A stretch of DNA of 64,000 bases from Angomonas deanei (GCA_903995115.1 LR877145.1:1178001-1242000), one strand, 5' to 3'. Shown: positions 38,046 through 48,031, counted from the first letter of the stretch. Made by a program: numbers and translations. Notes: generated by a model not told the origin, from the sequence alone.

Positions 38046-38902
38046 GCGGCACCAGTGGCACTATTCTATACTTGTACTACAATGTGTATGAGAGAGAGAG
38101 TGAGAGGTTAACGGGAAGCAATACAGGAAGGGCATAGCAATAAATAGGTGAAACTAACGATAAAACATTTGGCACATGGAATGTTCTGTTCGTATTGATT
38201 ATGAGTGGAATTGTATTGCCTCTCCTAGTATCGAAACACATCATATTTATGAAATCTTATAGTTCATATATGTTATTTTTCGTGTTTTTCTGGTTATACT
38301 GTACAAAAATATAGTTTATATTATAGCAATGGGTTACACCGCTTGTCAAATTTTCCCTTGTGACGCGCCTCGCGCACACTTTTGACGGCACCCGTATTGA
38401 TGGTAGATATACCCAAGCGCTCCATCACGAGTGACACGTGTCTTCTCCTTTGAATTCGGTCATGCCTCAGCACAGACCCAATGACGCGTTTCTCTCGTTG
38501 CGTGGCCTAATTGTCATCCTCGATGATGGTGTTTAAATGTATGTGTTCCTGCTTCCGCACTTTCGTTTGTAAAAAAAAAAAAAAAGTAAAGGGATATCAT
38601 TACAAAATGCTTCCGTTTTGCTCTGTTCTTGTTTGTTTCACATTCATCTCACACACTTCTGCAGTGACATGAGCAAAAACAAACACAACGCCCTTTTCTG
38701 TTTAACGAACGATATAATATCGCGCCAGAAATACTTTTTTTTTTTTTTTAGCAAACCATACAAAACAAAATCCACGTACATAACAAATGCGAACCAAACG
38801 GAATGGACGACATGTGTCCGTGAGGGGGAACAAAAATGAGAATCATAAAACAAAACTTTAAAAAAAAAAGGCGCAAATTGGAGGCCGATGGAGGTTTTTT
38901 TT
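38046..38902 (-). other. long intergenic region with possible small gene
   Basis: It contains the splice region of the acyl-CoA-binding protein (38046-38320), a candidate small gene (listed separately) with its own T15 tract and AG, and then the AT-rich 3' UTR of the gene upstream. A GC-richer island at 38335-38520 stands out from AT-rich flanks. Confidence 0.5.
38321..38517 (-). CDS. candidate small basic protein, frame interrupted
   Basis: A T15 tract (38571-38585) and AG (38549-38550) precede an ATG at 38517 (MTIRPRNERNASLGLC, then TGA). In another frame, after a TAG at 38508-38510 or so, runs a 60-codon open stretch that looks coding: ATQREKRVIGSVLRHDRIQ, ending HKGKFDKRCNPLL and TAA at 38321. 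A single missing base between the two frames would make one protein of about 64 residues. It is highly basic. Alternatives are a decayed gene or translation from the internal ATG (MERLGIST, 34 residues). Confidence 0.35.
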
Positions 38903-39670
38903 TTATCTCTGTTGCTGATAATAGTTATAACCGCCTCCAGATGGCCCCGCGCTATTGCTAGAGTTGCCACCACTCTGATTGGCGTAGTAGTTGTTCGCAT
39001 TGCTATACTGAGGCCTATGGTGACGGCCGCTACCGTCTGCCTCGTACCGGGAGAGCCCCGCGTAGAGATCCTCCTCGCTGTTGTCCAGGATGAGGACCAC
39101 GTCGTCCTCCTTCACCTTCTTGAGTGGCGGCGCCTCGCTGGTCTGAGGAAGACTCAGTTCCTCCACGGCGGCAGGGGGGACGACGGCGGGTGTGACGGAA
39201 GGGGTGGCAGGTGCACTCACGGAGGGCGTATGCACGTTGCTCCCTGGTACCGTCGTAGGAGCGGACTCTCGCTGACGTTTTTCCCTTTCTTCTCGTTTCT
39301 TTGCCATCTTGCGCCTAAACTCCGCTAGCAATGCCTCTTTGCCGGTCGTCTCGGACTCCTCCGCTTGGGGCGGTTCCTCCGGAGTGGTTTGCGCCGCCGC
39401 TGCATCGCCTTTCTTTACTTCCTCCAATCGGGTGGTAATGGTGGCGATTGTTGCGTCGTCCTTGTTCGTCTCCTTGGAAAACGCCAGCAGCTTTTCTAAC
39501 GTGACCTGCAAGACCACAGAGGACGCGACTGGTACCTCTATGACATCGGCCACTTGCTTGATGAGCTGTGTCATGTCCCCAGTCTCGATGAGCTTGTCGG
39601 CTAGGTAGAGTTGAAGCTCTTTTTTCACACTCTCGCGCACCTCACGCTTATTTTGGAAGGTGGCGGACAT
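38903..39670 (-). CDS. hypothetical protein with prion-like C-terminus
   Basis: 255 residues. A helical N-terminal 90 (KREVRESVKKELQLYLADKL) is followed by a basic helix (AEFRRKMAKKREEREKRQRE), a Pro/Ser/Thr/Val linker and an Asn/Tyr/Gly/Ser-rich tail (NANNYYANQSGG, YNYYQQQR). Such tails occur in RNA-granule proteins, but no RNA-binding domain is seen. Family unknown. Confidence 0.58.
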   Translation of the reverse strand: MSATFQNKREVRESVKKELQLYLADKLIETGDMTQLIKQVADVIEVPVASSVVLQVTLEKLLAFSKETNKDDATIATITTRLEEVKKGDAAAAQTTPEEPPQAEESETTGKEALLAEFRRKMAKKREEREKRQRESAPTTVPGSNVHTPSVSAPATPSVTPAVVPPAAVEELSLPQTSEAPPLKKVKEDDVVLILDNSEEDLYAGLSRYEADGSGRHHRPQYSNANNYYANQSGGNSSNSAGPSGGGYNYYQQQR

Positions 39671-39914
39671 GTTGTGACGGGTGGCAATACGAAAGAATAA
39701 CTGTGAATTCTAGGAATCCTTTTAAAGAGAGAAGGAGAGAATGCGTAGTGGGTGTGAAGCGTAAAAATGCAATAGCACCGAGTGTCTAAAACAACAATAA
39801 ACAAACAAATAATAAAAAAAAAGACCTTACTACTAGCTATAGCTATAAATGCACTAATTCCTAAAACACTACCATGATAATACTAATAACAATACAATTG
39901 GTTCGTCTTTTTTT

Positions 39915-40490
39915 TTAAGCGAAGCGGTCCGCCACCTGCCAAGCCTTAATTCTGTATTCCGCGACGGGGTTGGTGACGAACTGGGTCTCGTAGAGCGCCT
40001 CACGGACACGCTGCTGCTCCCTCTGATAGCGGCGCTCCTCGTACGAGTACATTTGGTTACGCTGAAAGTCCCGCTGGAAGTAGCGCTCCCGGGCGTAGAA
40101 CTTGGTGAAGTTATTCCAGGCGAGAATGGTGACGTAGAACTTCAAGAAGGACCAGCGAATGGAGGCGGCTGTGCGGTTAAGAAAACGGGTATAGAGAAAG
40201 TTGCAGAAGGCGGCACCAAAGAGACTCGTCACGACGACGGGGGTGCACCTAATATTCGTACTAAGGAAACTATTCAGGTCCCAGTGGGCCTCCCCTTCCG
40301 GGGACTTGTACACGCGTTCTACCAAGTTCGCATCCGGGGTTTCCTTGTTGTCGAGGAAGAGGTCGAACTGACGGAAGTTGGGCTCAAAGTTGCTATCGGC
40401 GGAGAGGGTAGGAAGAGAACCATTGTTGTTCATGGAGCTCGGCATGAAGGAGCCGGACATCAACGGTCCCGTATTCTGTTGTTGGAACAT
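39915..40490 (-). CDS. hypothetical membrane protein
   Basis: 191 residues. A Ser/Asn-rich start, one or two hydrophobic segments (about 83-101, VVVTSLFGAAFCNFLYTRF, and 112-128), then a helical Arg/Tyr/Glu-rich tail (YEERRYQREQQRVREALY). Possibly mitochondrial given the basic character. No family recognised. Confidence 0.55.
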   Translation of the reverse strand: MFQQQNTGPLMSGSFMPSSMNNNGSLPTLSADSNFEPNFRQFDLFLDNKETPDANLVERVYKSPEGEAHWDLNSFLSTNIRCTPVVVTSLFGAAFCNFLYTRFLNRTAASIRWSFLKFYVTILAWNNFTKFYARERYFQRDFQRNQMYSYEERRYQREQQRVREALYETQFVTNPVAEYRIKAWQVADRFA

Positions 40491-40829
40491 TTCCTTCCAG
40501 TGGGGTTTCTAAAATGTTAACGATTTACTATTTATACTTTCGCTATCGCTGGAAGGATACGGAAAAAAAAAAAAACGGATAGTAAAACAACAGCAACAGA
40601 AATAGAGGGGCACCATACTAATGTCAATCTACATTTTTTTTTTTTTATTTTTCATCACAAGTATAGTATACATACATACAAAGGGGTTATCTGCTTTTTT
40701 TTTTCGTCTTCTTTTTCATTTGTTTTATTTACATGCGAACCTCAACAACAAGAAAACAAAAGGGAAAGCACATTACTAACCAACAAAAAAACATGTACAA
40801 TACAAAAATGGGTGCGACCCCAAAACCCG
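40491..40829. other. intergenic region, no gene seen
   Basis: About 340 bases of A- and T-rich sequence including T runs on both strands (40563-40574 and 40633-40645) and a pyrimidine-rich stretch. No structured element recognised. Confidence 0.4.
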
Positions 40830-42779
40830 TCAATACGTCTTGTTCGGATTACGTGTGCTCATGACTAACGTAGGGGGCGCATACAATTGATAATTAATAT
40901 CACTGTGCAAGTACTGTCCCAGGAGGGCCCGCAGTTCCTCATTCTGAGCACGGAGTGCCTCTGCCCCGTTGATCAGTTCCTTCCGCTGTTGCAGCTGTGC
41001 CAAGTACTGCTCCAACCCTTCCTCTAACGACTCCCACATGGCAAAGTGTTCCTTGGGGACTGGCTTGGCGAGTTTTTTCCAGTAGCTCTTCTCCGCCTCT
41101 TTGCGCTTCTTCGTCATCTCGCCTTCGCCACCTTTCGTGGAGCTCATCATGGTGCTGGTCTTGCTCTTCACCGTGTCTCCTTTCTTGACGGATCGCTCTG
41201 ACAGGTACACATTCAGCGCACGTAAACCCTCCTGAGGGTTGATCAACATCTTCGCCCCGTCCTCCCCCTCCACGGTGAAGTATTCTAACAGGTCTTCTAC
41301 ATCTTCTGTCTTTTGTATCTTCAGTGTCGTCAGCAATCCTTCAATATCGGCTTGCTCCTCCGTGGTGCCTTCCACAGACTGAATGGCTTTTCTAACGTTT
41401 TCATCGACCAAAAAGGGGGCCTGGTTGCGCAGGATGAGCAGTAGCATAAGGGCCGGCTCACTCAGCTCGACCTCCTCGATTGGCTCCTCCTCCCCGTCGT
41501 CTAGACCACCCTCTAGCTCCTCCTGCTGATCGGGCCAGAAGTTCAGTTCCGGGGGCTGCCACGGCATATTCAGAATTTCCTCGAACAGTACTCTATCCGC
41601 CTGCAAGACCCGGTGCACCTTCTCCTTGCACTTTTGATTGTTCATCTGCCACAGCTGCCTATACTTGTCCTTGTCCGCCTTCTCAAATAGTTGAAACTTC
41701 TTTTGCAAGTCCTGGTACTGCGTGTCGGCGCGGCGGAGCTGGGAGGTGAGGTCCTTGTTCACCCGCTGGTGGCGCTTCTCCGACTCCTGGTAGCGCGCGA
41801 TGAGGTTGCTGAGGATGTCTTGCAGCCGACCGATGCGCCTCTTGTACAGGTTCGTGGCGTTTTTGCTTTCCTTCACACGCTCCCGCAAAACCTGCAAGTT
41901 GTAGTTCAAACGCTCCCCATTGAGCATAAAGTCCGCCTTCCCCTTTTCGAGTTCCTCTACCAGTTCGTGAATTTCGCCCTTTTGAGCCTTTTTGATTTCA
42001 TTGTATCCCTCGTAGCCTTCCTCGTACTTTTCCTCCAACTTTTGCTGCGCCTCCACAATTTTAGCCTCCCGCCGCTTGCGGTAGACCGTCTCCTTTGTTC
42101 GGCGGGTCTTGATGAGTTCTCGAATCTCCTCCGCACACTTGTCCAAGTACTCCCGTCGCTCCTGTTCATAGTTCTTCTCCACGTCGGCGAGCTCCGAGGT
42201 GTACTGGTCCAAGTACTCGTTCGTCTTCTCATGCATGGTGGAGATGAGATCATTGACGCTTTCCGAGTTGTTTTTGAGAAGGCTCACGTAGGACTCCTCT
42301 CGCTCCTCGAGGTGCTCCTGCAAGTTGTGAATTAGATCGTTCTTGGACTGCACCACAAGCGCACAGTCCGCTTTTTGCTCCTCTAACGCCTTGTGCAGCT
42401 GGTGTGGTACGTTTTGTTTGTAGAGGGAGGAAAATGCCATATCCAGCGCCGTCTGCTTCACATCGCTGTCCTGAATTTCTTTATCTCGTCGTGCCCGACG
42501 CTCCGCCATCTCATCCTCCTCTTTGATGCGGCGTTGGTTTTCCGTAATGTTCGTCTTGACGCTGTGGTCCCGGACGGACTTGACCCCGTCGTAGTGCACC
42601 GCCGCCATCCGCTCCCGTGCCTCCTGCGCCTTCGCGTCGCTCTCTAGTGCCGTCACCGCTGGGGTTTCAGACGTCGGCGTCTCCACGTCTTCTCCTTTCT
42701 CAGAGGCTTCCATCTTTTTCTTGATCCGCTCTCGCCGGGCGGCTAACCGTTGCTCCTGCGACAACTGAGTAGAGTCCAT
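40830..42779 (-). CDS. DRC1: nexin-dynein regulatory complex subunit 1 (DRC1)
   Basis: 649 residues, coiled coil for most of its length. The start SQEQRLAARRERIKKK and the segment FMLNGERLNYNLQVLRERVK with RRIGRLQDILSNLIARYQ match DRC1/CCDC164. The C-terminal part has PWQPPELNFW and a final helical region. DRC1 forms the base plate of the nexin link and, with DRC2 and DRC4, controls dynein. Further evidence for a motile flagellum. Confidence 0.83.
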   Translation of the reverse strand: MDSTQLSQEQRLAARRERIKKKMEASEKGEDVETPTSETPAVTALESDAKAQEARERMAAVHYDGVKSVRDHSVKTNITENQRRIKEEDEMAERRARRDKEIQDSDVKQTALDMAFSSLYKQNVPHQLHKALEEQKADCALVVQSKNDLIHNLQEHLEEREESYVSLLKNNSESVNDLISTMHEKTNEYLDQYTSELADVEKNYEQERREYLDKCAEEIRELIKTRRTKETVYRKRREAKIVEAQQKLEEKYEEGYEGYNEIKKAQKGEIHELVEELEKGKADFMLNGERLNYNLQVLRERVKESKNATNLYKRRIGRLQDILSNLIARYQESEKRHQRVNKDLTSQLRRADTQYQDLQKKFQLFEKADKDKYRQLWQMNNQKCKEKVHRVLQADRVLFEEILNMPWQPPELNFWPDQQEELEGGLDDGEEEPIEEVELSEPALMLLLILRNQAPFLVDENVRKAIQSVEGTTEEQADIEGLLTTLKIQKTEDVEDLLEYFTVEGEDGAKMLINPQEGLRALNVYLSERSVKKGDTVKSKTSTMMSSTKGGEGEMTKKRKEAEKSYWKKLAKPVPKEHFAMWESLEEGLEQYLAQLQQRKELINGAEALRAQNEELRALLGQYLHSDINYQLYAPPTLVMSTRNPNKTY

Positions 42780-43295
42780 TGAGGGATGGATAAACTATAT
42801 TTTTGTAAGGGATAATAATAATACAATATTTACAACTTTTCTGTCGAGAAAGAGAGAGGGAGATAACGTGTGTGTGTGTGTGTGCTGTAGAAAAATATGA
42901 TATAATGTCAATGACATTTTTTTTTTTTGATAAAGTTTATCATTTTTTTTTTTTTTTGTGCATTCTGAAAAATTCGAAGAATAGTCCGTAAACAACAAAA
43001 AAAAAAAGTGTATGTTAACGTACTTTCTTTTTCAAGAAGAAGGTTTCACATAAAATTAATGCTCTATTCTATTTGAAAAGTGGTGCCATGGCGTCTGACC
43101 GGTTGATGGTGGTTACTGTATGCTGAAATCGCAAACTAAAAAAATCGAAAAAAATGACACAATGTGTATTTCGATTAGTATGTGCGTAAATGAAATTTTT
43201 GGGGTGGAATATGGAATCAACGAAAGTATAAAAAAAGGAGTGTACAGAAACACTTGTTGTGTTAAGAAAAAGATGAAATTAACTTTTTTTGGGTG

Positions 43296-43337
43296 GGAAC
43301 ACGGTGCGGCGCGGCGGATCTCAGTCGTCGTGTTTCC
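43296..43337. other. GC-rich hairpin
   Basis: GGAACACG (43296-43303) pairs with CGTGTTTCC (43329-43337, one bulge) around a GC-rich loop, in an AT-rich gap. No snoRNA box pair is seen. Function unknown. Confidence 0.35.
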
Positions 43338-43393
43338 TGCTATTCTATTATGAAATATTTCTGAAGATTTACATGATGCTAAAAAAAAAAAAA

Positions 43394-43490
43394 GGAACCG
43401 AGTGAATAAACGCTCGGTTCAAGTATGCGTACCGGAATGAAAAACAATGTATAGAAATATACATGCCGAGTTTTCCCGTTCGACTCACAT
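43394..43490. ncRNA. candidate structured non-coding RNA, strand unresolved
   Basis: Three hairpins in under 100 bases: a perfect 8-pair stem GAACCGAG/CTCGGTTC (43395-43402 with 43413-43420), a perfect 7-pair stem ATGTATA/TATACAT closed by GAAA on the plus strand (43447-43464), and a weaker GAGT/ACTC (43468-43486). On the minus strand T13 (43381-43393) follows directly, like a Pol III stop. The GNRA loop favours the plus strand. It matches no snRNA or spliced-leader RNA that I know. Confidence 0.3.
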
Positions 43491-43587
43491 CAAAAAAAAA
43501 AAAAAAAAATCAAGTTGCTATTCTCCCCTTATATATACTATACTCTATTATGACTACTTTTTACTATTATTATTCATTATTCTACCA

Positions 43588-45834
43588 TCAAAACTCATCC
43601 TGGTACTGAGAAGTAAATAACTCACCAGGGTGGTGAAACACGTTCATCTGACTGCTACCACGTGGTTCCTGGAAGCTCTGAGGACTACGGTAGGAGTGGT
43701 TGTCACACGGGGATGGGGAGAGACCAAGCTCGCTCTTCATCTGACTACTGGGCTGGCTGTGACTATCATCCGGGTAGACGACGCCCTTCGCCATGGTCTG
43801 CTGGGCACGGACGTAACACGCGATGGGAGCAGCGGGGTACCGGGCGAGGCCTTCCGCAATCTCGGGGAGGTGTGTGTACGAGCACACCGCCAGGGCGGCC
43901 CAGTTGGTGCGGGTGAGGTCGGTCCGCTCGAGTAGCGCCATGAAGAGGGTGAGAATAATATCGTGCGGCAGCTCCACACGGAAGGAAAGTCGCCCAATCG
44001 CATTCACCACCGCATCGTTTGTCGTGTTCGCTTTTCGCAGGAAGGACAGAAACAGTTTTCCGCCATCTGCGGCGATCACGGCGAGGGCGCAGGACGCAGG
44101 GACGGCAGGGGGCGGCACCGGGTAGCGGTTTATCTCCGTGCAGCGACTCTGGGCACACTGACACTGGAAGTAGGCGTACTGTGGCTCCATGTGCTGCACC
44201 GCGTTCGCTGGTGGGTGGTACATGGCGCAGTGTTGGCAGTAGCAGGTGAGCATCTTGCTCCCAGGGAACTCGTAGCAGAACATGAGCTGGTAGGGCAGGC
44301 TGTTCATCCCGTACTGTACCTTGCCGCACTTCTCCCCACCTCGTCCGCGGGGGGTGCGCTGCACACTATCGGAGTCGAGGCGAGGGTCGTTGTAGGCGAC
44401 CTCGTACATGCACTCTAACGCCGCGGTGACGGCAGACGTGTTGCGCAGCGAGTCACACAGCTTGATAAGGTCCGGTAGCAGCACCGTGGAGACCGCAGCA
44501 ATGTTACGGGCGTTGCGGCGGACAATGCTGGAGACGGCCCGGAAGATGGACACCTGACTCTCCACCAACTTGGGGTCGCGGCCGAGGCGGGCGATAATCT
44601 CCATCGGGTCTACGTTCAGTATTTGACGCTGATGGACGGCACTAGAGTCGGCGGCGAGGGCGACCAGATCACAGAAACACTTTTCCAGTTGCTCAATTTT
44701 GGCAAAGTTGAGGAACTGTCGGAACACATTGAGTTGACTGAGCTTCAGCTCGTGGTGCTCGAGGCAGCCGACGATGAGGCGACCAGTTGTCTCAATCATG
44801 ACCTGCGACAGGTTGGTCAGGCGATTCAGCCCAATGGCCTTCTCCTCGTGACAGGTGACGACGGCGGGGTTGCACAGCAGTGGCACCAGCGCCGCGGCGT
44901 TGTCGGGGATCATGTAGTTGCGCAGAAAGTACACGGTGGAGCCGAGCACCACAAACGAGCGCAGGAAGAGGTCCACAAACTTGCCGGGGAGGGTGATGCC
45001 CCACTGCTCGCACAGATTCTGGCAAGCCAGCAGGAGACCCGCCAGCAGCTGAATATACAAGGAAAGGACCACGTTGGAGTCGAAGGGTCGTTCATCTTCG
45101 ATCCACTCCTCCACGAGGCCCAGCACCATCTCCATATTGTAGTGAATAAACTGGATCATTTGGATCGAGATGGGCTCCATGTCCATCCGTGTGGCACACT
45201 CCTCCAGGGAGACGCCATTGGGGCGCTGAATACTGCTCAGCAAGGGGTAAATGACCAGCGACGAGAGCACCGTGCCGTAGGGCGGGTTAAGCTCGGAGAG
45301 GTGGATGCTTTCCCTCATGTAGACCCGAAGGTCGTTCAGGCTAATCGGCATGTTGGGGTTGTTGACCCCGTCAATGTGACACTGCGCCAGCTTGTCCACC
45401 ACCTCATCAGACGGGATGACACAGACCACCTCGCGCGAGTCGATCCAACCACCGGACTTTAGTCTAAAATACGTGAGAACCGTGTTATTCTCTCCATTGT
45501 AGTGGGCGCTGGAGACGATCTCGATGAGTTGGCCGTAGTAGATGGGGGCTAGCTTGTGGCTGTTGGGCCGTGGTCTCGTGTACACAAAGGCACCCGTTTC
45601 TCTATCTTGACTTTCTGGATTGCGAATTACCACCTGACGTGTGTTGAATAAACACTCGTCCACCTCAAAGCACTTGTGACACAAAATGTAGCGGCAACTG
45701 GGATCCGTGCAGAGGTACCAGTTCGCCGATGTTTTACATTCTGCACAGCAAATCGAACAGGAGACGCCGTTAGGGGCGGTCACTTCCCGGAAGAAGTGCT
45801 GTCGGTGGGATCCGTGGGTCAGCGGGGTGTGCAT
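43588..45834 (-). CDS. large hypothetical protein with two Cys-rich zinc modules
   Basis: 748 residues. The N-terminus has a ZZ- or RING-like cluster (CSICCAECKTSANWYLC, then CRYILCHKC). A stretch with YYGQLIEIVSSAHY and FRLKSGGWIDS looks like a small beta domain. About 350 helical residues follow, suggesting an armadillo/HEAT-type repeat. A second Cys/His cluster (CYCQHCAMYH, FQCQCAQSRC) lies near 545-580, then more helices and a Ser/Pro tail. A ubiquitin-ligase role is possible but not shown. Confidence 0.6.
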   Translation of the reverse strand: MHTPLTHGSHRQHFFREVTAPNGVSCSICCAECKTSANWYLCTDPSCRYILCHKCFEVDECLFNTRQVVIRNPESQDRETGAFVYTRPRPNSHKLAPIYYGQLIEIVSSAHYNGENNTVLTYFRLKSGGWIDSREVVCVIPSDEVVDKLAQCHIDGVNNPNMPISLNDLRVYMRESIHLSELNPPYGTVLSSLVIYPLLSSIQRPNGVSLEECATRMDMEPISIQMIQFIHYNMEMVLGLVEEWIEDERPFDSNVVLSLYIQLLAGLLLACQNLCEQWGITLPGKFVDLFLRSFVVLGSTVYFLRNYMIPDNAAALVPLLCNPAVVTCHEEKAIGLNRLTNLSQVMIETTGRLIVGCLEHHELKLSQLNVFRQFLNFAKIEQLEKCFCDLVALAADSSAVHQRQILNVDPMEIIARLGRDPKLVESQVSIFRAVSSIVRRNARNIAAVSTVLLPDLIKLCDSLRNTSAVTAALECMYEVAYNDPRLDSDSVQRTPRGRGGEKCGKVQYGMNSLPYQLMFCYEFPGSKMLTCYCQHCAMYHPPANAVQHMEPQYAYFQCQCAQSRCTEINRYPVPPPAVPASCALAVIAADGGKLFLSFLRKANTTNDAVVNAIGRLSFRVELPHDIILTLFMALLERTDLTRTNWAALAVCSYTHLPEIAEGLARYPAAPIACYVRAQQTMAKGVVYPDDSHSQPSSQMKSELGLSPSPCDNHSYRSPQSFQEPRGSSQMNVFHHPGELFTSQYQDEF

Positions 45835-46263
45835 TGTGGCTCTAAAATGGTGACGTGTATTCGCAACGGAAGAAATGAAAATATATATAGTTTTTTTTTA
45901 AAAAAAAGATATTAAATAATAATTAAAAAATTAAAATCGTTTAATATTTATCTATAGGACAGGGGAAAAAATTGAAAATTAATAAAAACTAAACAAAGTA
46001 CAACACAACGTAAAGGCGATGTATTGAAAAGTAAAGAGATTGATGGCTCTCCGTACTTTGTCTTATACACGTTACGTTTATTTTTGGTTTACCCTGAGTT
46101 CGTTTTTCTTGCGGAAAAAATAGAATTAAAAAGAGAGAGAAATCATTAGCAGCGGAACGTGATAGAAGAAAGATCGAATGAAAGGAAAGAAAATAGTTAC
46201 ATATTTTGCTTTTTTTTTTTTTCTATCGTTATAGCGAATTATACAAATTGTGGTTTGTTTGTT
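45835..46263. other. intergenic region, no gene seen
   Basis: About 430 bases, strongly AT-rich, with A and T runs and a purine-rich patch near 46130. No RNA gene or convincing frame. Confidence 0.45.
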
Positions 46264-47247
46264 TTATACGTCCGTCTCCTCCCCGTCTACCCCTTTATCG
46301 GAGAATTGTTTCGCCCCCTCGTAGGTGGCACCAAAGGCACAACCGCCCACTCCCGCCATCAGCAAGTTAATCCCCAACCCCTTATAGAGGGCACGAGGAC
46401 CTTCATGACGGAGCGTCTCCTTCACGATACGCAGCGCGGGGAACCGCTCCGTCCCGGTCGTCTTCTCCACCTGCAGTCGTAGTCGCAGCACGTAGATGGG
46501 ATTCATCACGAACCCCAGCACGACGCTAGAGAGCGCCCCGACGCCCATGTTAATTAGCGCGTTATCGGTGTGCGACACCATGTAGTGGGGCAGTCGGCCA
46601 ATCAGCGAAGGGCTCATCATGGGTCTGAGGAAGGAGGCGATATAGGGCGCACAGTTGTAGGCGGCACTCTTGAAAGTTTCGTAGATAAACCACCACGCCC
46701 CGGTCAGAGGGGCCGCCATGAAGGTCAGCAGCGTCCCCTTGAACAGACACCGCACCCCTTGCTCCCGCACTAACGTCGTTGTCGTCCGCCACGCCGACAT
46801 GTAGTTGTGCTCCACCGAGAACATACTACCGGCCACCATCTGCACCTGGGATACCACCCCGAATGGGTTGAACACCGGCGTACAGCAGATATCCGCTAGC
46901 AGGCCGGAGGCAAAACTACGGGACCGCCTATCCTTCATGGGGAGATGCTCCTTGCCGTACTCCACCACAAAGTAGTACACTAACTCACACAGCACGGTGC
47001 CGGTCACACTCGCCCCTACTCCCCGGTACAGACCTTTCCACCCACACGTCTTGATGACATCCCAGAAGACGTCGCTGGCGCTAATGGGGGTTTTGCAGCA
47101 CTGTTGTCGTGCGATAACTAGGAAGAGCGGTTGACCGAGGAAACTGTAGGTGAAGGAGGTGGCGGCGAAGGTCATCATCATCTTGATGGGATTGACGTCG
47201 GACCAACCGCGCGTAACGGCGCTCACTTCAGATTTGGTATCGCTCAT
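46264..47247 (-). CDS. mitochondrial carrier family protein with degenerate signatures
   Basis: 327 residues, three repeats of about 100 residues with six membrane helices. The signature PX(D/E)XX(K/R) is degenerate in all repeats: QPLFLVIAR, NPFGVVSQ and NPIYVLRL, where the acidic residue is lost each time, though the second-helix glycine motifs remain (GLYRGV, CLFKGT, ALYKGL). Such loss is seen in SLC25A44- and SLC25A46-like carriers. The substrate cannot be told. Confidence 0.8.
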   Translation of the reverse strand: MSDTKSEVSAVTRGWSDVNPIKMMMTFAATSFTYSFLGQPLFLVIARQQCCKTPISASDVFWDVIKTCGWKGLYRGVGASVTGTVLCELVYYFVVEYGKEHLPMKDRRSRSFASGLLADICCTPVFNPFGVVSQVQMVAGSMFSVEHNYMSAWRTTTTLVREQGVRCLFKGTLLTFMAAPLTGAWWFIYETFKSAAYNCAPYIASFLRPMMSPSLIGRLPHYMVSHTDNALINMGVGALSSVVLGFVMNPIYVLRLRLQVEKTTGTERFPALRIVKETLRHEGPRALYKGLGINLLMAGVGGCAFGATYEGAKQFSDKGVDGEETDV

Positions 47248-47719
47248 ATTTTTGATGCAACCCTACCCTGACTAGTTTCTATTAGATATAAAAGTTAATG
47301 TAAATAAAAATCGCTTGCGACGTCACGAATCACGACCAAATGTGAAGAACGGTACGAGTGTTCACGATTCGGCCTCTCCGGTTGAGTACCAAAAGAAGAG
47401 AATCAATCCTCACTTTCAACGAAGGAGAAGTGCGCCTTGCAGATGGGCTCCTCTTCCTTCTGTACGACCGACACGAGTCACACTCTCTATAAAAGGACAA
47501 GAAATTTTATATAGATAGTTCTCTTTATGGAGAACCAGTTTCTTTGCCCGTCGTGCTATTGGAGAGGAGAGAAGAGGCGGAGAATGGGAGAATAAGAAAC
47601 AAATAAATATTTGCAACGATACGAAGACACAAATAACAAGCCGATAATTCAATTTAATAGTTGTGCTTAACTCTGTGTGACGTAACAGATAAACCGAAGC
47701 AACGTGAGAAGAGACTCAC
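47248..47719. other. intergenic region with one long hairpin
   Basis: CGAATC...GATTCG with inner GTGAA...TTCAC (47326-47371) makes an 11-pair stem with a 10-base one-sided bulge. GTTCTC/GAGAAC forms another hairpin near 47519. The pattern does not fit a tRNA or the single-hairpin H/ACA RNAs of trypanosomes well. No protein frame. Confidence 0.4.
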
Positions 47720-48031
47720 TCACTTCTCCTCCTTAATGTAGGAAAGGTCTTCCTCCTCCTGCTTGTGATGGCGTACATTGTGAAGTTTTGGGGTGACCAC
47801 CACCGGCACCCAGCGAGCCTCCCCGGACTCCTTCTCTCGCTCTAACAACACCTTCCCAGACCGCTTCAGCTGATTCCAAAATAAGTGATTCACCTCTACC
47901 GTTTTATCCTCCCCGAAATAACGGTTCGCGTAGTAGGCGGAGGTCATCCCGGGATCTTTGCGGACCGTCTCTAACAGCGTTAATGGGGAAAGTGGGCGGT
48001 TGAACCACAACCCGACACAACGTCGGAACAT
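47720..48031 (-). CDS. small protein with winged-helix-like fold, unknown
   Basis: 103 residues from the ATG at 48031 (MFRRCVGLWF), just after CTCTAG. The core SPLTLLETVRKDPGMTSAYY, FWNQLKRSGKVLLERE and RWVPVVV has the helix-helix-helix-wing pattern of a winged helix. The basic start may be a mitochondrial presequence. Function unknown. Confidence 0.55.
   Translation of the reverse strand: MFRRCVGLWFNRPLSPLTLLETVRKDPGMTSAYYANRYFGEDKTVEVNHLFWNQLKRSGKVLLEREKESGEARWVPVVVTPKLHNVRHHKQEEEDLSYIKEEK

Larger units (their letters stand above)
42780..43587. other. long intergenic region with two structured elements
   Basis: It includes the DRC1 splice region with T runs (42919-42960), a TG microsatellite (about 42870-42882), a GC-rich hairpin (43296-43337) and a three-hairpin block (43394-43490), then the 3' UTR of the next gene. 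No protein frame is convincing. Confidence 0.5.
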
